Shown here: one piece after another, positions 40,759 through 49,696 of the stretch
Layout of the letters: each line of letters opens with the position of its first letter
How positions within the stretch are numbered: position 1 is the first letter of the stretch
NCBI RefSeq assembly: GCF_020982545.1
Contig: NZ_JAJKLK010000031.1
Coordinates: forward strand, 62,001-126,000
Direction of reading: 5' to 3'
From: Streptomyces sp. MNU76
GTDB taxonomy: Bacteria; Actinomycetota; Actinomycetes; Streptomycetales; Streptomycetaceae
Length of the DNA: 64,000 nucleotides
The notes under the pieces: model-generated
The model's input: the letters and a program-made list of their open reading frames with translations, nothing else
Told to the model about the DNA's origin: nothing
The model's database searches: none
Program-made: the position numbers and the translations under genes

Positions 40759-41928
40759 ATGCGTGACGCCGTGATCGTCGAAGCCGTACGCACGCCCCTG
40801 GGCAGGGGGAAGCCGAACGGCGCCCTCGCCCATGTCCACCCCGTCCAACTCCTCGCCCACACCCTGCGCGCCCTCGTCGACCGCTCCGGTGTCGATCCGG
40901 CGCTGATCGACGACGTCATCGGCGGCACCGTCGACCAGGTGGGCGAGCAGGCCATGAACACCACCCGCTACGCCGTCCTCGCGGCCGGGTTCCCGGAGAC
41001 GGTCCCCGCGACCACGGTCGACCGGCAGTGCGGCTCCTCCCAGCAGGCCGTGCACTTCGCGGCCCAGGGCGTCATGTCGGGGGCGTACGACATGGTCGTC
41101 GCCTGCGGGGTGGAGTCGATGAGCCGGGTGCCGATGTGGTCCAACGTGCCGCCCGGCACGGACCCCTTCGGGCCGGGGGTCGCCGCGCGCTACCCCGAGG
41201 GGCTCGTGCCCCAGGGCATCAGCGCCGAGCTGATCGCCGCGAAGTGGTCGATCGGGCGGGAGCGGATGGACGAGTTCGCGGTGTCGTCCCATCTCCGGGC
41301 CGCGGCAGCCTGGGAGGGCGGCCTCTTCGACGCCGAGGTCGCGCCGCTGGACGGGGTGACCCGCGACGAGTGCGTACGGCCCGGCAGCACGACCGAGATC
41401 CTGGCCGGACTCAGGCCCGCCTACCACGACCCCGCCTTCGCCGAGCGGTTCCCGCAGATCGAGTGGAACATCACGGCGGGGAACGCCAGCACCGTCAACG
41501 ACGGGGCGTCGGCCGTCCTCGTCACCTCCGGTGAGACGGCGGCGCGCCTGGGGCTGCGCCCCCTCGCCCGGCTGCACTCCTTCGCCGTCACCGGCTCCGA
41601 TCCGCTGCTGATGCTCACGGGGGTCGTCCCCGCCACCGAGAAGGTGCTGCGCCGCGCGGGGCTGGGTCTCGACGACATCGATCTCTTCGAGGTCAACGAG
41701 GCGTTCGCCAGTGTGGTGCTCGCATGGCAGCAGGAGACGGGGGCCGACCTGGACAAGGTCAACGTCCACGGCGGTGCCGTCGCGCTGGGGCATCCGCTGG
41801 GGGCCAGCGGCACCCGGCTGACGACGACGCTGGTGCACGCGATGCGGGAGCGCGGCGCTCGCTATGCGTTGCAGACCATGTGCGAGGCGGGTGGGCTGGC
41901 CAACGCGATGGTGCTGGAGGCGGTTTGA
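40759..41928 (+). CDS. thiolase family acetyl-CoA acyltransferase
   Basis: A 389-residue thiolase. The nucleophile is Cys91 in D-R-Q-C-G-S-S-Q-Q-A-V, the catalytic His about 345 in A-L-G-H-P-L-G-A-S-G, and the second Cys about 375 in M-C-E-A-G-G-L-A-N, where many thiolases have C-x-G-G-G. N-E-A-F-A-S also matches. GGAGG lies eight bases upstream of the ATG. It could work in beta-oxidation or a degradative pathway controlled by the adjacent HxlR protein. Confidence 0.92.
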   Translation: MRDAVIVEAVRTPLGRGKPNGALAHVHPVQLLAHTLRALVDRSGVDPALIDDVIGGTVDQVGEQAMNTTRYAVLAAGFPETVPATTVDRQCGSSQQAVHFAAQGVMSGAYDMVVACGVESMSRVPMWSNVPPGTDPFGPGVAARYPEGLVPQGISAELIAAKWSIGRERMDEFAVSSHLRAAAAWEGGLFDAEVAPLDGVTRDECVRPGSTTEILAGLRPAYHDPAFAERFPQIEWNITAGNASTVNDGASAVLVTSGETAARLGLRPLARLHSFAVTGSDPLLMLTGVVPATEKVLRRAGLGLDDIDLFEVNEAFASVVLAWQQETGADLDKVNVHGGAVALGHPLGASGTRLTTTLVHAMRERGARYALQTMCEAGGLANAMVLEAV

Positions 41929-41990
41929 GGCGGCGGCGCTTTGAGGTGGGGGTCGATCGGGTCGGGGGCGAGTGCGGGTGGGTGGGGCCG

Positions 41991-42014
41991 GTCGCGCAGT
42001 TCCCCGCGCCTCTG
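41991..42014 (+). repeat. intergenic repeat, copy 3
   Basis: GTCGCGCAGTTCCCCGCGCC again, 62 bases after the thiolase stop and directly before the convergent VTT-protein stop. Confidence 0.8.
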
Positions 42015-42023
42015 AAGGGGACC

Positions 42024-42806
42024 TCAGCGGGCCCGTAGGTGGTGGCGTTTGCGCCAGGCCACCGTCGCGCCGATCAGGGCCGGGATCGCGATGCAGGCCA
42101 TGGCGATCAGGAACGCCGGGGAGGTCGGGGACGAGGCACGGGCGCCGGCCACCGCGTAGGCGGCGGTGTTCGGGATCGAGCCGAGCGCGGTGGCCAGGAG
42201 GAAGGGCAGATAGCCCATGCGGGAGACCGAGGCGCAGTAGTTGGCCGCCCAGAAGGGCACTCCGGGGAAGAGGCGGGCCGCCAGCATCGAGCGGAAGCCG
42301 TGCCGGCTGAGCTGGCCGTCCGCCGACTTCAGCCAGCGGTGGCGCAGCAGCGGACGCAGGGCGTCCTGACCGAGGACCCGCCCCAGGCCGAAGGCGAGGC
42401 CGGCCCCCAGGACCGTGCCCGCGAGCGCCGACGCCAGACCGAGCTGGGAGCCGAAGAGGGCGCCCGCCGCGATGTTGAGGATCGGCCGGGGCACGAAGGC
42501 GACCGTGCACAGCCCGTACGCCACCGCGAACACCACGGCCGCGGCGGCACCGCTCAACTGGGGCGGCCAGCCGTCGGCCAGCAGTCGCTGCGGCTCGAAC
42601 AGCAGCACCGTGGACACGGCGGACAGGAGCAGTGCGACGAGCAGCGAGAACCGCGCCCACGGCGAGAACAGCACTCTGCCCCAACGGGCGGCACGGCCCG
42701 GGGGCACGGCCGGGACCGTGCCAGGTGCGGCGACGGCGAGCTCCGTGGCGGCGGTCCGGGGAAGGACCGTGGCGGTGCCCCCAGAGCGGGTGGTGGCATC
42801 GAGCAT
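42024..42806 (-). CDS. VTT/TVP38-like membrane protein
   Basis: A 260-residue membrane protein of the DedA/VTT superfamily. About five to six hydrophobic spans are seen; the signature A-F-V-P-R-P-I-L-N-I-A-A-G-A-L-F-G and the R-L-F-P-G-V-P-F-W-A-A-N-Y motif are conserved. A soluble N-terminal part of about 45 residues precedes the first span. Family members are thought to scramble or flip lipids. ATG 42806 lacks a strong ribosome site. Confidence 0.85.
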   Translation of the reverse strand: MLDATTRSGGTATVLPRTAATELAVAAPGTVPAVPPGRAARWGRVLFSPWARFSLLVALLLSAVSTVLLFEPQRLLADGWPPQLSGAAAAVVFAVAYGLCTVAFVPRPILNIAAGALFGSQLGLASALAGTVLGAGLAFGLGRVLGQDALRPLLRHRWLKSADGQLSRHGFRSMLAARLFPGVPFWAANYCASVSRMGYLPFLLATALGSIPNTAAYAVAGARASSPTSPAFLIAMACIAIPALIGATVAWRKRHHLRAR

Positions 42807-43083
42807 TCGACGACGGTAACCGACCCGTGTCCGTGTATGCCGTACGGAACGTCTCACCGGCGTCACAGCAAGCGGAACAACAGGCTCGTCCGGCACGGTG
42901 CGCCCCGGCCTGTGCGAGGCACCGCACACCGCGCCGCCTGCGCCTTCCGGAACACGGACCCCGCCCGCTCACCGTTCATCCCGTGCGTCGTCCTGTGAAG
43001 CATCTCTCTTCCGCTCCCTCCCGGAACGTCCGGGTACCGAAAACCATTCGACGCGGGCCGACGTGTCGACGAGGATCGACGTC

Positions 43084-43188
43084 ATGTTCCGGCACGCCTT
43101 CGCTCTCGACGCATCCGCGACAGTCGCGGATGCCCCGAAGGCTGCCCTTCTGATCGTCGTGGCCGCCGCGGACGGCGCCCGAAGCTGA
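43084..43188 (+). CDS. 34-residue leader ORF upstream of tuf3
   Basis: M-F-R-H-A-F-A-L-D-A-S-A-T-V-A-D-A-P-K-A from ATG 43084, ending G-A-R-S at 43188, with GAGG nine bases before the ATG. The 10-bp hairpin at 43111-43133 lies inside the coding region, and a second hairpin precedes tuf3. It may be a regulatory leader peptide for the EF-Tu gene 131 bases downstream rather than a functional protein. This is inferred from layout only. Confidence 0.4.
   Translation: MFRHAFALDASATVADAPKAALLIVVAAADGARS
43111..43133 (+). promoter_or_regulatory. 10-bp hairpin in the tuf3 leader ORF
   Basis: GCATCCGCGA, loop CAG, TCGCGGATGC, perfectly paired. It would form in the nascent RNA when ribosomes are not translating the leader ORF. 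Confidence 0.5.
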
Positions 43189-43208
43189 CCCTTCCCGGAC
43201 ATTCCGGC

Positions 43209-43247
43209 GGACCCCGCAGGGGGAGGGTCGGCAAGACCTCGGGGTCC
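43209..43247 (+). promoter_or_regulatory. second leader hairpin before tuf3
   Basis: GGACCCCG (43209-43216) pairs with CGGGGTCC (43240-43247) around 23 bases, some 70 bases before the tuf3 start. It is a candidate attenuator or terminator. Confidence 0.45.
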
Positions 43248-43318
43248 CCGTCCCGGCCGCCGCTGCGTGCCGCCGGGGCCATCACTCAGTACCGCTGAAG
43301 AGGCTTCGAGGTACCGCC

Positions 43319-44488
43319 ATGTCCAAGACTGCTTACGTCCGCACGAAACCGCATCTCAACATCGGCACGATGGGTCACGTCGACCACGGCAAGACCACCC
43401 TGACCGCCGCCATCACCAAGGTCCTCGCCGAGCGGGGGGCCGGTACGTTCGTCCCGTTCGACCGTATCGACCGCGCCCCGGAGGAGGCGGCGCGCGGCAT
43501 CACCATCAACATCGCGCACGTCGAGTACGAGACCGACACCCGGCACTACGCGCACGTCGACATGCCCGGCCACGCCGACTACGTCAAGAACATGGTCACC
43601 GGCGCCGCGCAACTCGACGGGGCGATCCTCGTCGTCTCCGCGCTCGACGGGATCATGCCGCAGACCGCCGAGCACGTGCTGCTCGCCCGGCAGGTGGGCG
43701 TCGACCACGTCGTCGTCGCCCTCAACAAGGCCGACGCCGGCGACGAGGAGCTCACCGACCTCGTCGAGCTGGAGGTCCGCGAGCTGCTCACCGCGCACGG
43801 GTACGGCGGTGACTCCGTACCCGTCGTCCGGGTCTCCGGGCTTCGGGCGCTCGAAGGGGACCCACGGTGGACGGCGTCGATCGACGCGCTGCTGGACGCC
43901 GTGGACACCTATGTCCCGATGCCGGAGCGGTACCTGGACGCGCCGTTCCTGTTGTCCGTGGAGAACGTGCTGACGATCACCGGGCGGGGGACCGTCGTCA
44001 CCGGGGCCGTCGAGCGGGGCACGATCCGGGTGGGCGACCGCGTCGAGGTGCTCGGCGCCGGGATCGAGACCGTCGTCACCGGCGTGGAGACCTTCGGCAA
44101 GCCCATGGAGGAGGCGCAGGCCGGGGACAACGTGGCGCTGCTGCTGCGCGGGGTGGGACGCGACGCCGTCCGACGCGGGCACGTCGTCGCCGCGCCCGGC
44201 AGCGTCGAGCCCCGGCGGCACTTCACCGCGCAGGTGTACGTGCTCTCGGCGCGGGAGGGGGGTCGCACGACCCCGGTGTCCAGCGGGTACCGGCCCCAGT
44301 TCTACATCCGCACGGCCGACGTGGTGGGCGACATCGACCTCGGCGAGGTCGCCGTCGCCAGGCCGGGGGAGCGGGTCACGATGAGTGTGGAGCTGGGCCG
44401 GGAGGTTCCCTTGGAGCCGGGGCTCGGGTTCGCCATCCGCGAGGGCGGCCGGACCGTGGGGGCGGGGACCGTGACGGCCGTGCGGTAG
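43319..44488 (+). CDS. tuf3: divergent elongation factor Tu (EF-Tu3)
   Basis: A 389-residue GTPase with EF-Tu motifs: G1 G-H-V-D-H-G-K-T at 19-26, G3 D-M-P-G-H-A-D-Y-V-K-N from 81, G4 N-K-A-D at 136-139, and the effector region R-G-I-T-I-N-I-A-H-V-E-Y. Many positions differ from housekeeping EF-Tu, as in the Streptomyces tuf3 paralogue, which is reported to be positively stringent-controlled and not needed for normal translation. GAGG is six bases before the ATG. The long structured leader points to special regulation. Confidence 0.93.
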   Translation: MSKTAYVRTKPHLNIGTMGHVDHGKTTLTAAITKVLAERGAGTFVPFDRIDRAPEEAARGITINIAHVEYETDTRHYAHVDMPGHADYVKNMVTGAAQLDGAILVVSALDGIMPQTAEHVLLARQVGVDHVVVALNKADAGDEELTDLVELEVRELLTAHGYGGDSVPVVRVSGLRALEGDPRWTASIDALLDAVDTYVPMPERYLDAPFLLSVENVLTITGRGTVVTGAVERGTIRVGDRVEVLGAGIETVVTGVETFGKPMEEAQAGDNVALLLRGVGRDAVRRGHVVAAPGSVEPRRHFTAQVYVLSAREGGRTTPVSSGYRPQFYIRTADVVGDIDLGEVAVARPGERVTMSVELGREVPLEPGLGFAIREGGRTVGAGTVTAVR

Positions 44489-44531
44489 ACGGCTCGCCAC
44501 GGGCGGGGGACCGCGGGCCGGCGCACGGCCG

Positions 44532-44553
44532 GTCGCGCGGTTCCCCGCGCGTC
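44532..44553 (+). repeat. intergenic repeat, variant copy 4
   Basis: GTCGCGCGGTTCCCCGCGCG, one internal substitution (CAG to CGG), 43 bases after the tuf3 stop codon. Confidence 0.65.
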
Positions 44554-44586
44554 CCGCGGGCCGCTCCCTGCACCAGAATGGGGAGC

Positions 44587-45432
44587 GTGAACGAAGCCAT
44601 ACCCGTCTCCCGTGCCATCGACCGGGGCACCGCCAAGCTCATGCCCGACGTCGACCGGGAACGGGCCTGGCTGTTGACCGTGGACGGGGCGCCGCAGTCG
44701 TACGTCGATCTGGACGAGCCCACCCATCTGGAGTTCGAGTACGCGCGGCGGCTCGGGCACGTGCTGGACACGGTCGCGGAGCCGGGGCTGCCGCTCGACG
44801 TGGTGCACCTCGGCGGGGGCGCGCTCACCCTGCCCCGCTACGTGGCTGCCACCCGGCCCGGGTCCCGGCAGCGGGTCGTCGAGTACGACCGGGGCCTGCT
44901 GGACCTGGTCGTCGAGCAGCTGCCGCCGCCCGCCGACGCGGACATCGCGCTGCACGGGGCGGACGCGAGGGAATGGCTCGAAGCGGCCCCCGCCGACTCC
45001 GCCGACGTCCTCGTGGGCGATGTGTTCGGCGGCTCACGGGTCCCGGCGCATCTGTCGACCGTCGGGTACGCGCGGGCCGTCGAACGGGTGCTGCGTGCGG
45101 ACGGTGTGTACCTGGCGAACCTGGCCGATGCCGCGCCGTTCACCTTCCTGCGCTCCCAACTGGCCACGCTGGCAACGGTGTTCGCGGAGCTGTCGCTGAT
45201 CGCCGAACCGGCGGTGCTGCGCGGCCGGAGGTTCGGCAACGCCGTGCTGGTCGCCGCCCATCAGCCGCTCGACATCGCCGTCCTGGCCCGGCGGACCGCC
45301 GCCGACGCCTTCCCCGCGCGGGTCGAGCACGGCACGGCGCTGCGCGCGTTCATCGGCGGCGCCGCGCCCGTGCGCGAGGAGGACGCCGTGCTGTCACCCG
45401 AGCCGCCCGACGGGGCCTTCGGCATCGGCTGA
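44587..45432 (+). CDS. spermidine synthase-like SAM-fold protein
   Basis: A 281-residue protein with the methyltransferase/aminopropyltransferase Rossmann fold: V-V-H-L-G-G-G-A-L-T-L-P-R-Y at about 77-90, E-Y-D-R-G-L-L-D-L-V, then D-A-R-E-W-L and D-V-L-V-G-D-V-F-G-G. The polyamine-site residues of true spermidine synthases are not obvious. The GTG at 44587 fits the usual N-terminus (N-E-A-I-P-V-S-R); an ATG three codons earlier is possible. The 3' end overlaps the convergent MFS gene by 39 bases. The substrate is unknown. Confidence 0.8.
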   Translation: MNEAIPVSRAIDRGTAKLMPDVDRERAWLLTVDGAPQSYVDLDEPTHLEFEYARRLGHVLDTVAEPGLPLDVVHLGGGALTLPRYVAATRPGSRQRVVEYDRGLLDLVVEQLPPPADADIALHGADAREWLEAAPADSADVLVGDVFGGSRVPAHLSTVGYARAVERVLRADGVYLANLADAAPFTFLRSQLATLATVFAELSLIAEPAVLRGRRFGNAVLVAAHQPLDIAVLARRTAADAFPARVEHGTALRAFIGGAAPVREEDAVLSPEPPDGAFGIG

Positions 45433-46782
45433 ACCGGGCTCGCCGCCGGTCGCACCACCCGGCTCGGGCCGCGGGGCGGCGGGCCCGGTCTCGCCGCCGG
45501 CGTCGGGTTCGGGGCCGGCGTCGGGCCGGGCGTCGGGTTTGGCCAGGGCCACCGGCGTGCTGTGCCGGGTCAGGTTGCGCACGTCCCGTACGCACAGCAC
45601 GGCGGCTGTCGCGGCCATACACAGCCCGGCACAGCCCCACAGGGCGGTCGTCCGTCCGAAGGCGCTCTCCGCCGGGCCCGCCAGCGCGGCGGCGAGCGGC
45701 ACCATCGCCACCGAACCGAACCAGTCGTAGGCGGAGACCCGGGACAGCTTGTCCTCGGGGATCTCCTGGTGCAGCGCGGTCATCCAGGAGACCCCGAACA
45801 CCTCGATCGACAGACCGCTGACGAACATGGTCAGGCACAGCACGGCGATCGGCACCGGCACGGCCAGCGCGGCGGACGGCAGGGCGAAGGGGAAGACGCA
45901 CAGGACTCCCACGAGGAGGAGACGGCGTGGTTTCCAACGGGCCATGAGCAGCGCTCCGGCGGCGTTGCCGGCCCCGAAGAAACCCAGGGCCAGGCCCCAG
46001 GGGCCCGGCCCGCCCAGGCTGTCCCGGGCGACCTGCGGGCCGTAGACCGCGTCGGCGGCGACGATCACCGCGTTCACCAGGGAGAACTGGACGACGATCG
46101 CCCACAGCCAGGTACGGCCGGTGAACTCCCGCCAGCCGTCCCGGAGATCCGCGAGCAGGCCGCCGCCCGCCCCGCGCTCCGGTATGTGGCTCACGTCCAG
46201 GAAGGCGCGCAGGGCGCCGGCCAGGGCGAACGCCGCCGCGTCCACCGCGAGCACCCAGCCGGGGCCGATCACCGCGATCAGGGCGCCTCCGAGGGCCGCG
46301 CCGCTCATGGTCGCGCCCTGCGAGGCGAAGCGGAACAGCGCGAAGGCACGGCCCGCCTGCTCGGCGGTGACGGAGGACAGCAGCATGCCCTCGGCGGCCG
46401 GGCCGAAGAACGCGTGGCCGACGCCGCCGAGTGCGGAGAGCAGCATCATCTGCCACAGCCGTGCCTCGCCGGTGAGGACCAGGACGGCGAAGGCCGCCTG
46501 GGAGAGACAGTTGAGGCCGTTCGCCGCGACCATCACCCGGTGCCGGGGCAGCCGGTCGGCGATCGCGCCGCCGACCAGCAGGAACAGCACCAGGGGCAGG
46601 GTGCGCGCGGCCGCGACCAGGCCGACGTCCCCGCCGTCGCCGCCCGCCTCCAGGACCGCGAACGCGGCCGCGATCAGGGCGCCGTTGCTGCCCAGGTTGG
46701 TGACGACCGCGGCCGTCGTCAGCAGGGTGTAGTTGCGGCCGGCCCAGGCGGGGCGGCGACGGGGAGCGGCGGGAGTGGTCAC
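45394..46782 (-). CDS. MFS transporter (exporter type)
   Basis: A 462-residue membrane protein with about 11-12 hydrophobic spans and the MFS loop G-G-A-I-A-D-R-L-P-R-H-R-V-M at about 66-79. The layout matches the MFS_3/enterobactin-exporter-like group. The last 55 residues are Asp/Pro/Gly/Glu-rich and cytoplasmic. The GTG start at 46782 has no obvious ribosome site. The substrate is unknown. It may be functionally tied to the convergent SAM-fold gene, but that is speculative. Confidence 0.87.
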   Translation of the reverse strand: MTTPAAPRRRPAWAGRNYTLLTTAAVVTNLGSNGALIAAAFAVLEAGGDGGDVGLVAAARTLPLVLFLLVGGAIADRLPRHRVMVAANGLNCLSQAAFAVLVLTGEARLWQMMLLSALGGVGHAFFGPAAEGMLLSSVTAEQAGRAFALFRFASQGATMSGAALGGALIAVIGPGWVLAVDAAAFALAGALRAFLDVSHIPERGAGGGLLADLRDGWREFTGRTWLWAIVVQFSLVNAVIVAADAVYGPQVARDSLGGPGPWGLALGFFGAGNAAGALLMARWKPRRLLLVGVLCVFPFALPSAALAVPVPIAVLCLTMFVSGLSIEVFGVSWMTALHQEIPEDKLSRVSAYDWFGSVAMVPLAAALAGPAESAFGRTTALWGCAGLCMAATAAVLCVRDVRNLTRHSTPVALAKPDARPDAGPEPDAGGETGPAAPRPEPGGATGGEPGSADAEGPVGRLG

Positions 46783-46938
46783 CCGCCGACTATCGCCGCC
46801 CCGACACCTTCTGCCAAACCGCTTCCGCACCTGATGCGGCGGGATCGGGCCAGGTGAGGCCGACCCCTGGCGGCCGGCCCTGTGCGGTGGGCATAGGCTT
46901 CACCGGAGTTCGCCCGCCACGGCCGGCCGCGTGGCCGC

Positions 46939-47994
46939 TCAGCCGCCCGTCGGGTCGCCGTAGAGGCGTACCGTGCTCAGGATCTTCTGCACCGTCGCGT
47001 CCGGGACCTCCTCCTGCACGTCCTTGTCACCGTGGAAGGTCCAGGAGACGTAGTCACCGGCCGAGTTCTTGAAGGCGAACGTGGTCGCCTTGCCGTCGGT
47101 GTCGCACTTGCCCTTCTTGGCGACGCCCGTCGAGTACGTGGTCGCGACACTGCCCTCGACGCCCGACGCCGTGGTGTACGCCTTGGGCTTGCCGATGGTC
47201 AACTTCTTCTTCGAGGCGGGCTTCTGGTCGGTGTACCCGCCGAAGACCCACCACGCCGAGTCGTTGCGGGCGATGTCCTCGGTGCCCTTGGCGCCCTGCT
47301 GGCCCTTGGTGCCCGCGGCGGCGAGGGAACTCGACTCCTTGCGGCCGTCCTTGTCGTCGTCGGAGGTGCAGTACTTCTCCTTGAGAACGGCGGGCGCCGA
47401 CATCCCGATGAGGACAGAGCCGTCGCCCTTCACGGAGTCCTCGAAGCCGATGAAGGTGTCGGGCGACTGCACCTCCCAGTCGGCGGGCACGTCGAAGGCC
47501 GTACCCCACTTGGGGTTGACGACGACCTTCCAGCCCTCGACGGTCGGCTTCGCGCCGGCGTCCTCGCCGCGCGGGTTGTCCTCGCTCTCGGACGCGGTCG
47601 GCGACGGGGAGGCCGAAGAAGCCGACTGGGTCCCCGACTTGTCCTTGTCGCCGTCACCGCCGAGCACCAGGAAGCCCGTCACACCGGCCGCCACGACCAC
47701 GGCCGTGGCCGCGACGATCGCGATCAGCTTCGTCCGGTTGCCGCCGCCTCCGCCCGGCGGCACCGGCGGGCCCGCGGGGGCCTGCGCGCCCCACTGCGGT
47801 TGCTGCCCGTACTGGGCCTGCTGGCCCGTCGACTGGTATCCGGGCTGCTGGTAGGGGTTCGGCTGCTGGTACCCCTGCTGTTGGTATCCCGGCTGTACCG
47901 GCTGTCCGGACTGGTCGTACCCCGGCTGCTGGTACGGGTTCGGCTGCTGCGGTTGGTGCTCGCCCCCGGGCGGCTGCTGCTGTCCTGGCCACAT
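46939..47994 (-). CDS. membrane-anchored protein with Gln/Pro/Tyr-rich cytoplasmic tail
   Basis: A 351-residue protein. Residues 1-85 are a low-complexity tail of P-N-P-Y-Q-Q-P-G-Y-like repeats. A single membrane span lies at about 87-110, followed by a Ser/Asp-rich linker and an exterior domain of about 210 residues. That domain begins V-E-G-W-K-V-V-V-N-P-K-W-G-T-A-F-D-V-P and contains two cysteines that could pair. It resembles many actinobacterial surface proteins of unknown function. The disordered tail may mediate clustering. Confidence 0.75.
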   Translation of the reverse strand: MWPGQQQPPGGEHQPQQPNPYQQPGYDQSGQPVQPGYQQQGYQQPNPYQQPGYQSTGQQAQYGQQPQWGAQAPAGPPVPPGGGGGNRTKLIAIVAATAVVVAAGVTGFLVLGGDGDKDKSGTQSASSASPSPTASESEDNPRGEDAGAKPTVEGWKVVVNPKWGTAFDVPADWEVQSPDTFIGFEDSVKGDGSVLIGMSAPAVLKEKYCTSDDDKDGRKESSSLAAAGTKGQQGAKGTEDIARNDSAWWVFGGYTDQKPASKKKLTIGKPKAYTTASGVEGSVATTYSTGVAKKGKCDTDGKATTFAFKNSAGDYVSWTFHGDKDVQEEVPDATVQKILSTVRLYGDPTGG

Positions 47995-48230
47995 GGCTCG
48001 TAACCATAGATGTGCCGGGGGGCGGGGTGCCACGGGAGTCCACCAAGCTGGTTCGCGGTCGTGACGAACCGGTTCCAAAACACCCCGGGGCGGCGGCTAT
48101 TGCCCTGATGCCCCGGTGTCGCCAGGAGGTGGTCGGCCGATCACGGAGGTGCCGGGTTCTCGGACGCGAACGCCGCCGCCCGGCGAGATCCCCCTGGTCA
48201 TGGCCGCCTACTCGCGGGTAACATCACGCC

Positions 48231-48683
48231 ATGAGCGCAGACCAGATGTCGATCGGCGAGATGCTCGCCGCCACGGTGCCGATGGCCAGGACCCTGAAGC
48301 TGGAGTTCCTGGAGGCCACGCCGGAGAAGGCCGTGGTGGCGCTGCCGGACCAAGGTGAGTTCCACAACCATGTCGGCGGGCCGCACGCCGGTGCCATGTT
48401 CACGCTGGGGGAGACGGCGAGCGGGGCGATCGTGCTCGCCGCGTTCGGGGACCAGCTCTCGCGCGCCGTGCCGCTCGCGGTCCGCGCGGAGATCGCGTAC
48501 AAGAAGCTCGCGACGGGACGGGTCACGGCCACCGCCACGCTCGGCCGCCCCGCCGTCGAGGTCGTGGCCGAACTCGACGCCGGACTGCGCCCGGAGTTCC
48601 CCGTCACGATCGCGATCCGACGCGCCGACGGAGCCGTGACGGGCGAGATGACAGTCGTCTGGACCCTTCGCCCCAACGCGTGA
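48231..48683 (+). CDS. hotdog-fold thioesterase-like protein (DUF4442)
   Basis: A 150-residue protein of the PaaI/YiiD-like hotdog group: F-H-N-H-V-G-G-P-H-A-G-A-M-F-T-L-G-E-T-A-S-G at about 44-65 is the signature helix region. Family members hydrolyse acyl-CoA or bind acyl chains. A possible -10 TAACAT ends seven bases before the ATG, suggesting a leaderless transcript; there is no Shine-Dalgarno sequence. Confidence 0.82.
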   Translation: MSADQMSIGEMLAATVPMARTLKLEFLEATPEKAVVALPDQGEFHNHVGGPHAGAMFTLGETASGAIVLAAFGDQLSRAVPLAVRAEIAYKKLATGRVTATATLGRPAVEVVAELDAGLRPEFPVTIAIRRADGAVTGEMTVVWTLRPNA

Positions 48684-48944
48684 TCCGGTGGTGCCCCGGT
48701 GGGCCCGACGCCAGGCACCGGCGTGCTCCGGCGCCCCGCCGCCACAGGGCGGTGACGCACTGGGCGCGGCCGTGCACGGTGAGCACTGGTGCGACCCGTG
48801 GGGCAACCCGCGGCACCCCGTCGCCGTCCGAGTAAGCGGGTAGGCTGCCCCGGCGCGTGCTTCGTCGAGAGCGGGCGCCGGGGGTCATGAGTACCGCCTC
48901 ACCCACTTGATCCACTTGATCCGCTCGCACGGGAGGAACCGGCT

Positions 48945-49595
48945 TTGCACGTCCAGGAGTGGCTCGAAACGGTGCCTCCGCTCAGCATCTACCTGTTGGT
49001 GGGGCTGGTCATCGGCCTGGAGAGCCTGGGCATCCCGCTGCCGGGCGAGATCATCCTGGTCTCCTCCGCGCTGCTCGCGTCCCAGCACGGAGAGATCGAC
49101 CCGTTCGTCCTCGGCGCCTGCGCCACCGCCGGCGCGATCATCGGCGACTCCATCGGCTACGCCATCGGCCGCAGGGGCGGACGTCCCCTGCTGGCCAAGC
49201 TCAACCGGCGGTTCCCCAAACACTTCAGCGAGAGCAACATCGCCGTCGCCGAGCGCTCCTTCGACCGGTGGGGCATGTGGGCCGTCTTCTTCGGCCGCTT
49301 CATCGCCCTGCTCCGCATCTTCGCCGGCCCCCTCGCCGGCGTCCTCCAGATGCCCTACTGGCGCTTCGTCGTCGCCAACGTCCTCGGCGGCATTCTCTGG
49401 GCCGGTGGCACGACCGCCGTCATCTACTACGTCGGCGTCGTCGCCGAGGCCTGGCTCAAGCGCTTCTCCTGGCTCGGCCTGGTCCTGGCGGTCCTGATCG
49501 GCGTCACCTCGATGCTGGTGATCAAGCGCAAGGCGAAGAAGGCCGCGGAGAAGGCGGAGACGGCCGAGGGGGAACTGGTCACCGTCGCGGAGTGA
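48945..49595 (+). CDS. DedA family membrane protein
   Basis: A 216-residue protein: E-S-L-G-I-P-L-P-G-E-I-I-L-V, then G-D-S-I-G-Y-A-I-G-R-R-G-G, F-F-G-R-F-I-A-L-L-R-I-F-A-G-P-L-A-G and a Lys/Ala-rich C-terminal tail, all typical of DedA proteins (undecaprenyl-phosphate or phospholipid flippases). The start is TTG at 48945, chosen because GGAGG lies eight bases upstream and no ATG or GTG is nearby in frame. Confidence 0.9.
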   Translation: MHVQEWLETVPPLSIYLLVGLVIGLESLGIPLPGEIILVSSALLASQHGEIDPFVLGACATAGAIIGDSIGYAIGRRGGRPLLAKLNRRFPKHFSESNIAVAERSFDRWGMWAVFFGRFIALLRIFAGPLAGVLQMPYWRFVVANVLGGILWAGGTTAVIYYVGVVAEAWLKRFSWLGLVLAVLIGVTSMLVIKRKAKKAAEKAETAEGELVTVAE

Positions 49596-49696
49596 GACGT
49601 ACGACGGGAGACGCGCGGCCGCCGAGCGCCGGCCCGGCCTGTACGCGGCCCGCGGGCGGTGTGCGCCCCGTGCTCCTCCCGCGCCGACGCGTCGGT

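Noticed and set aside
48887..48910. Seven-codon ORF before the DedA gene
   Set aside because: Too short, with no hairpin or pattern to support a leader-peptide function.
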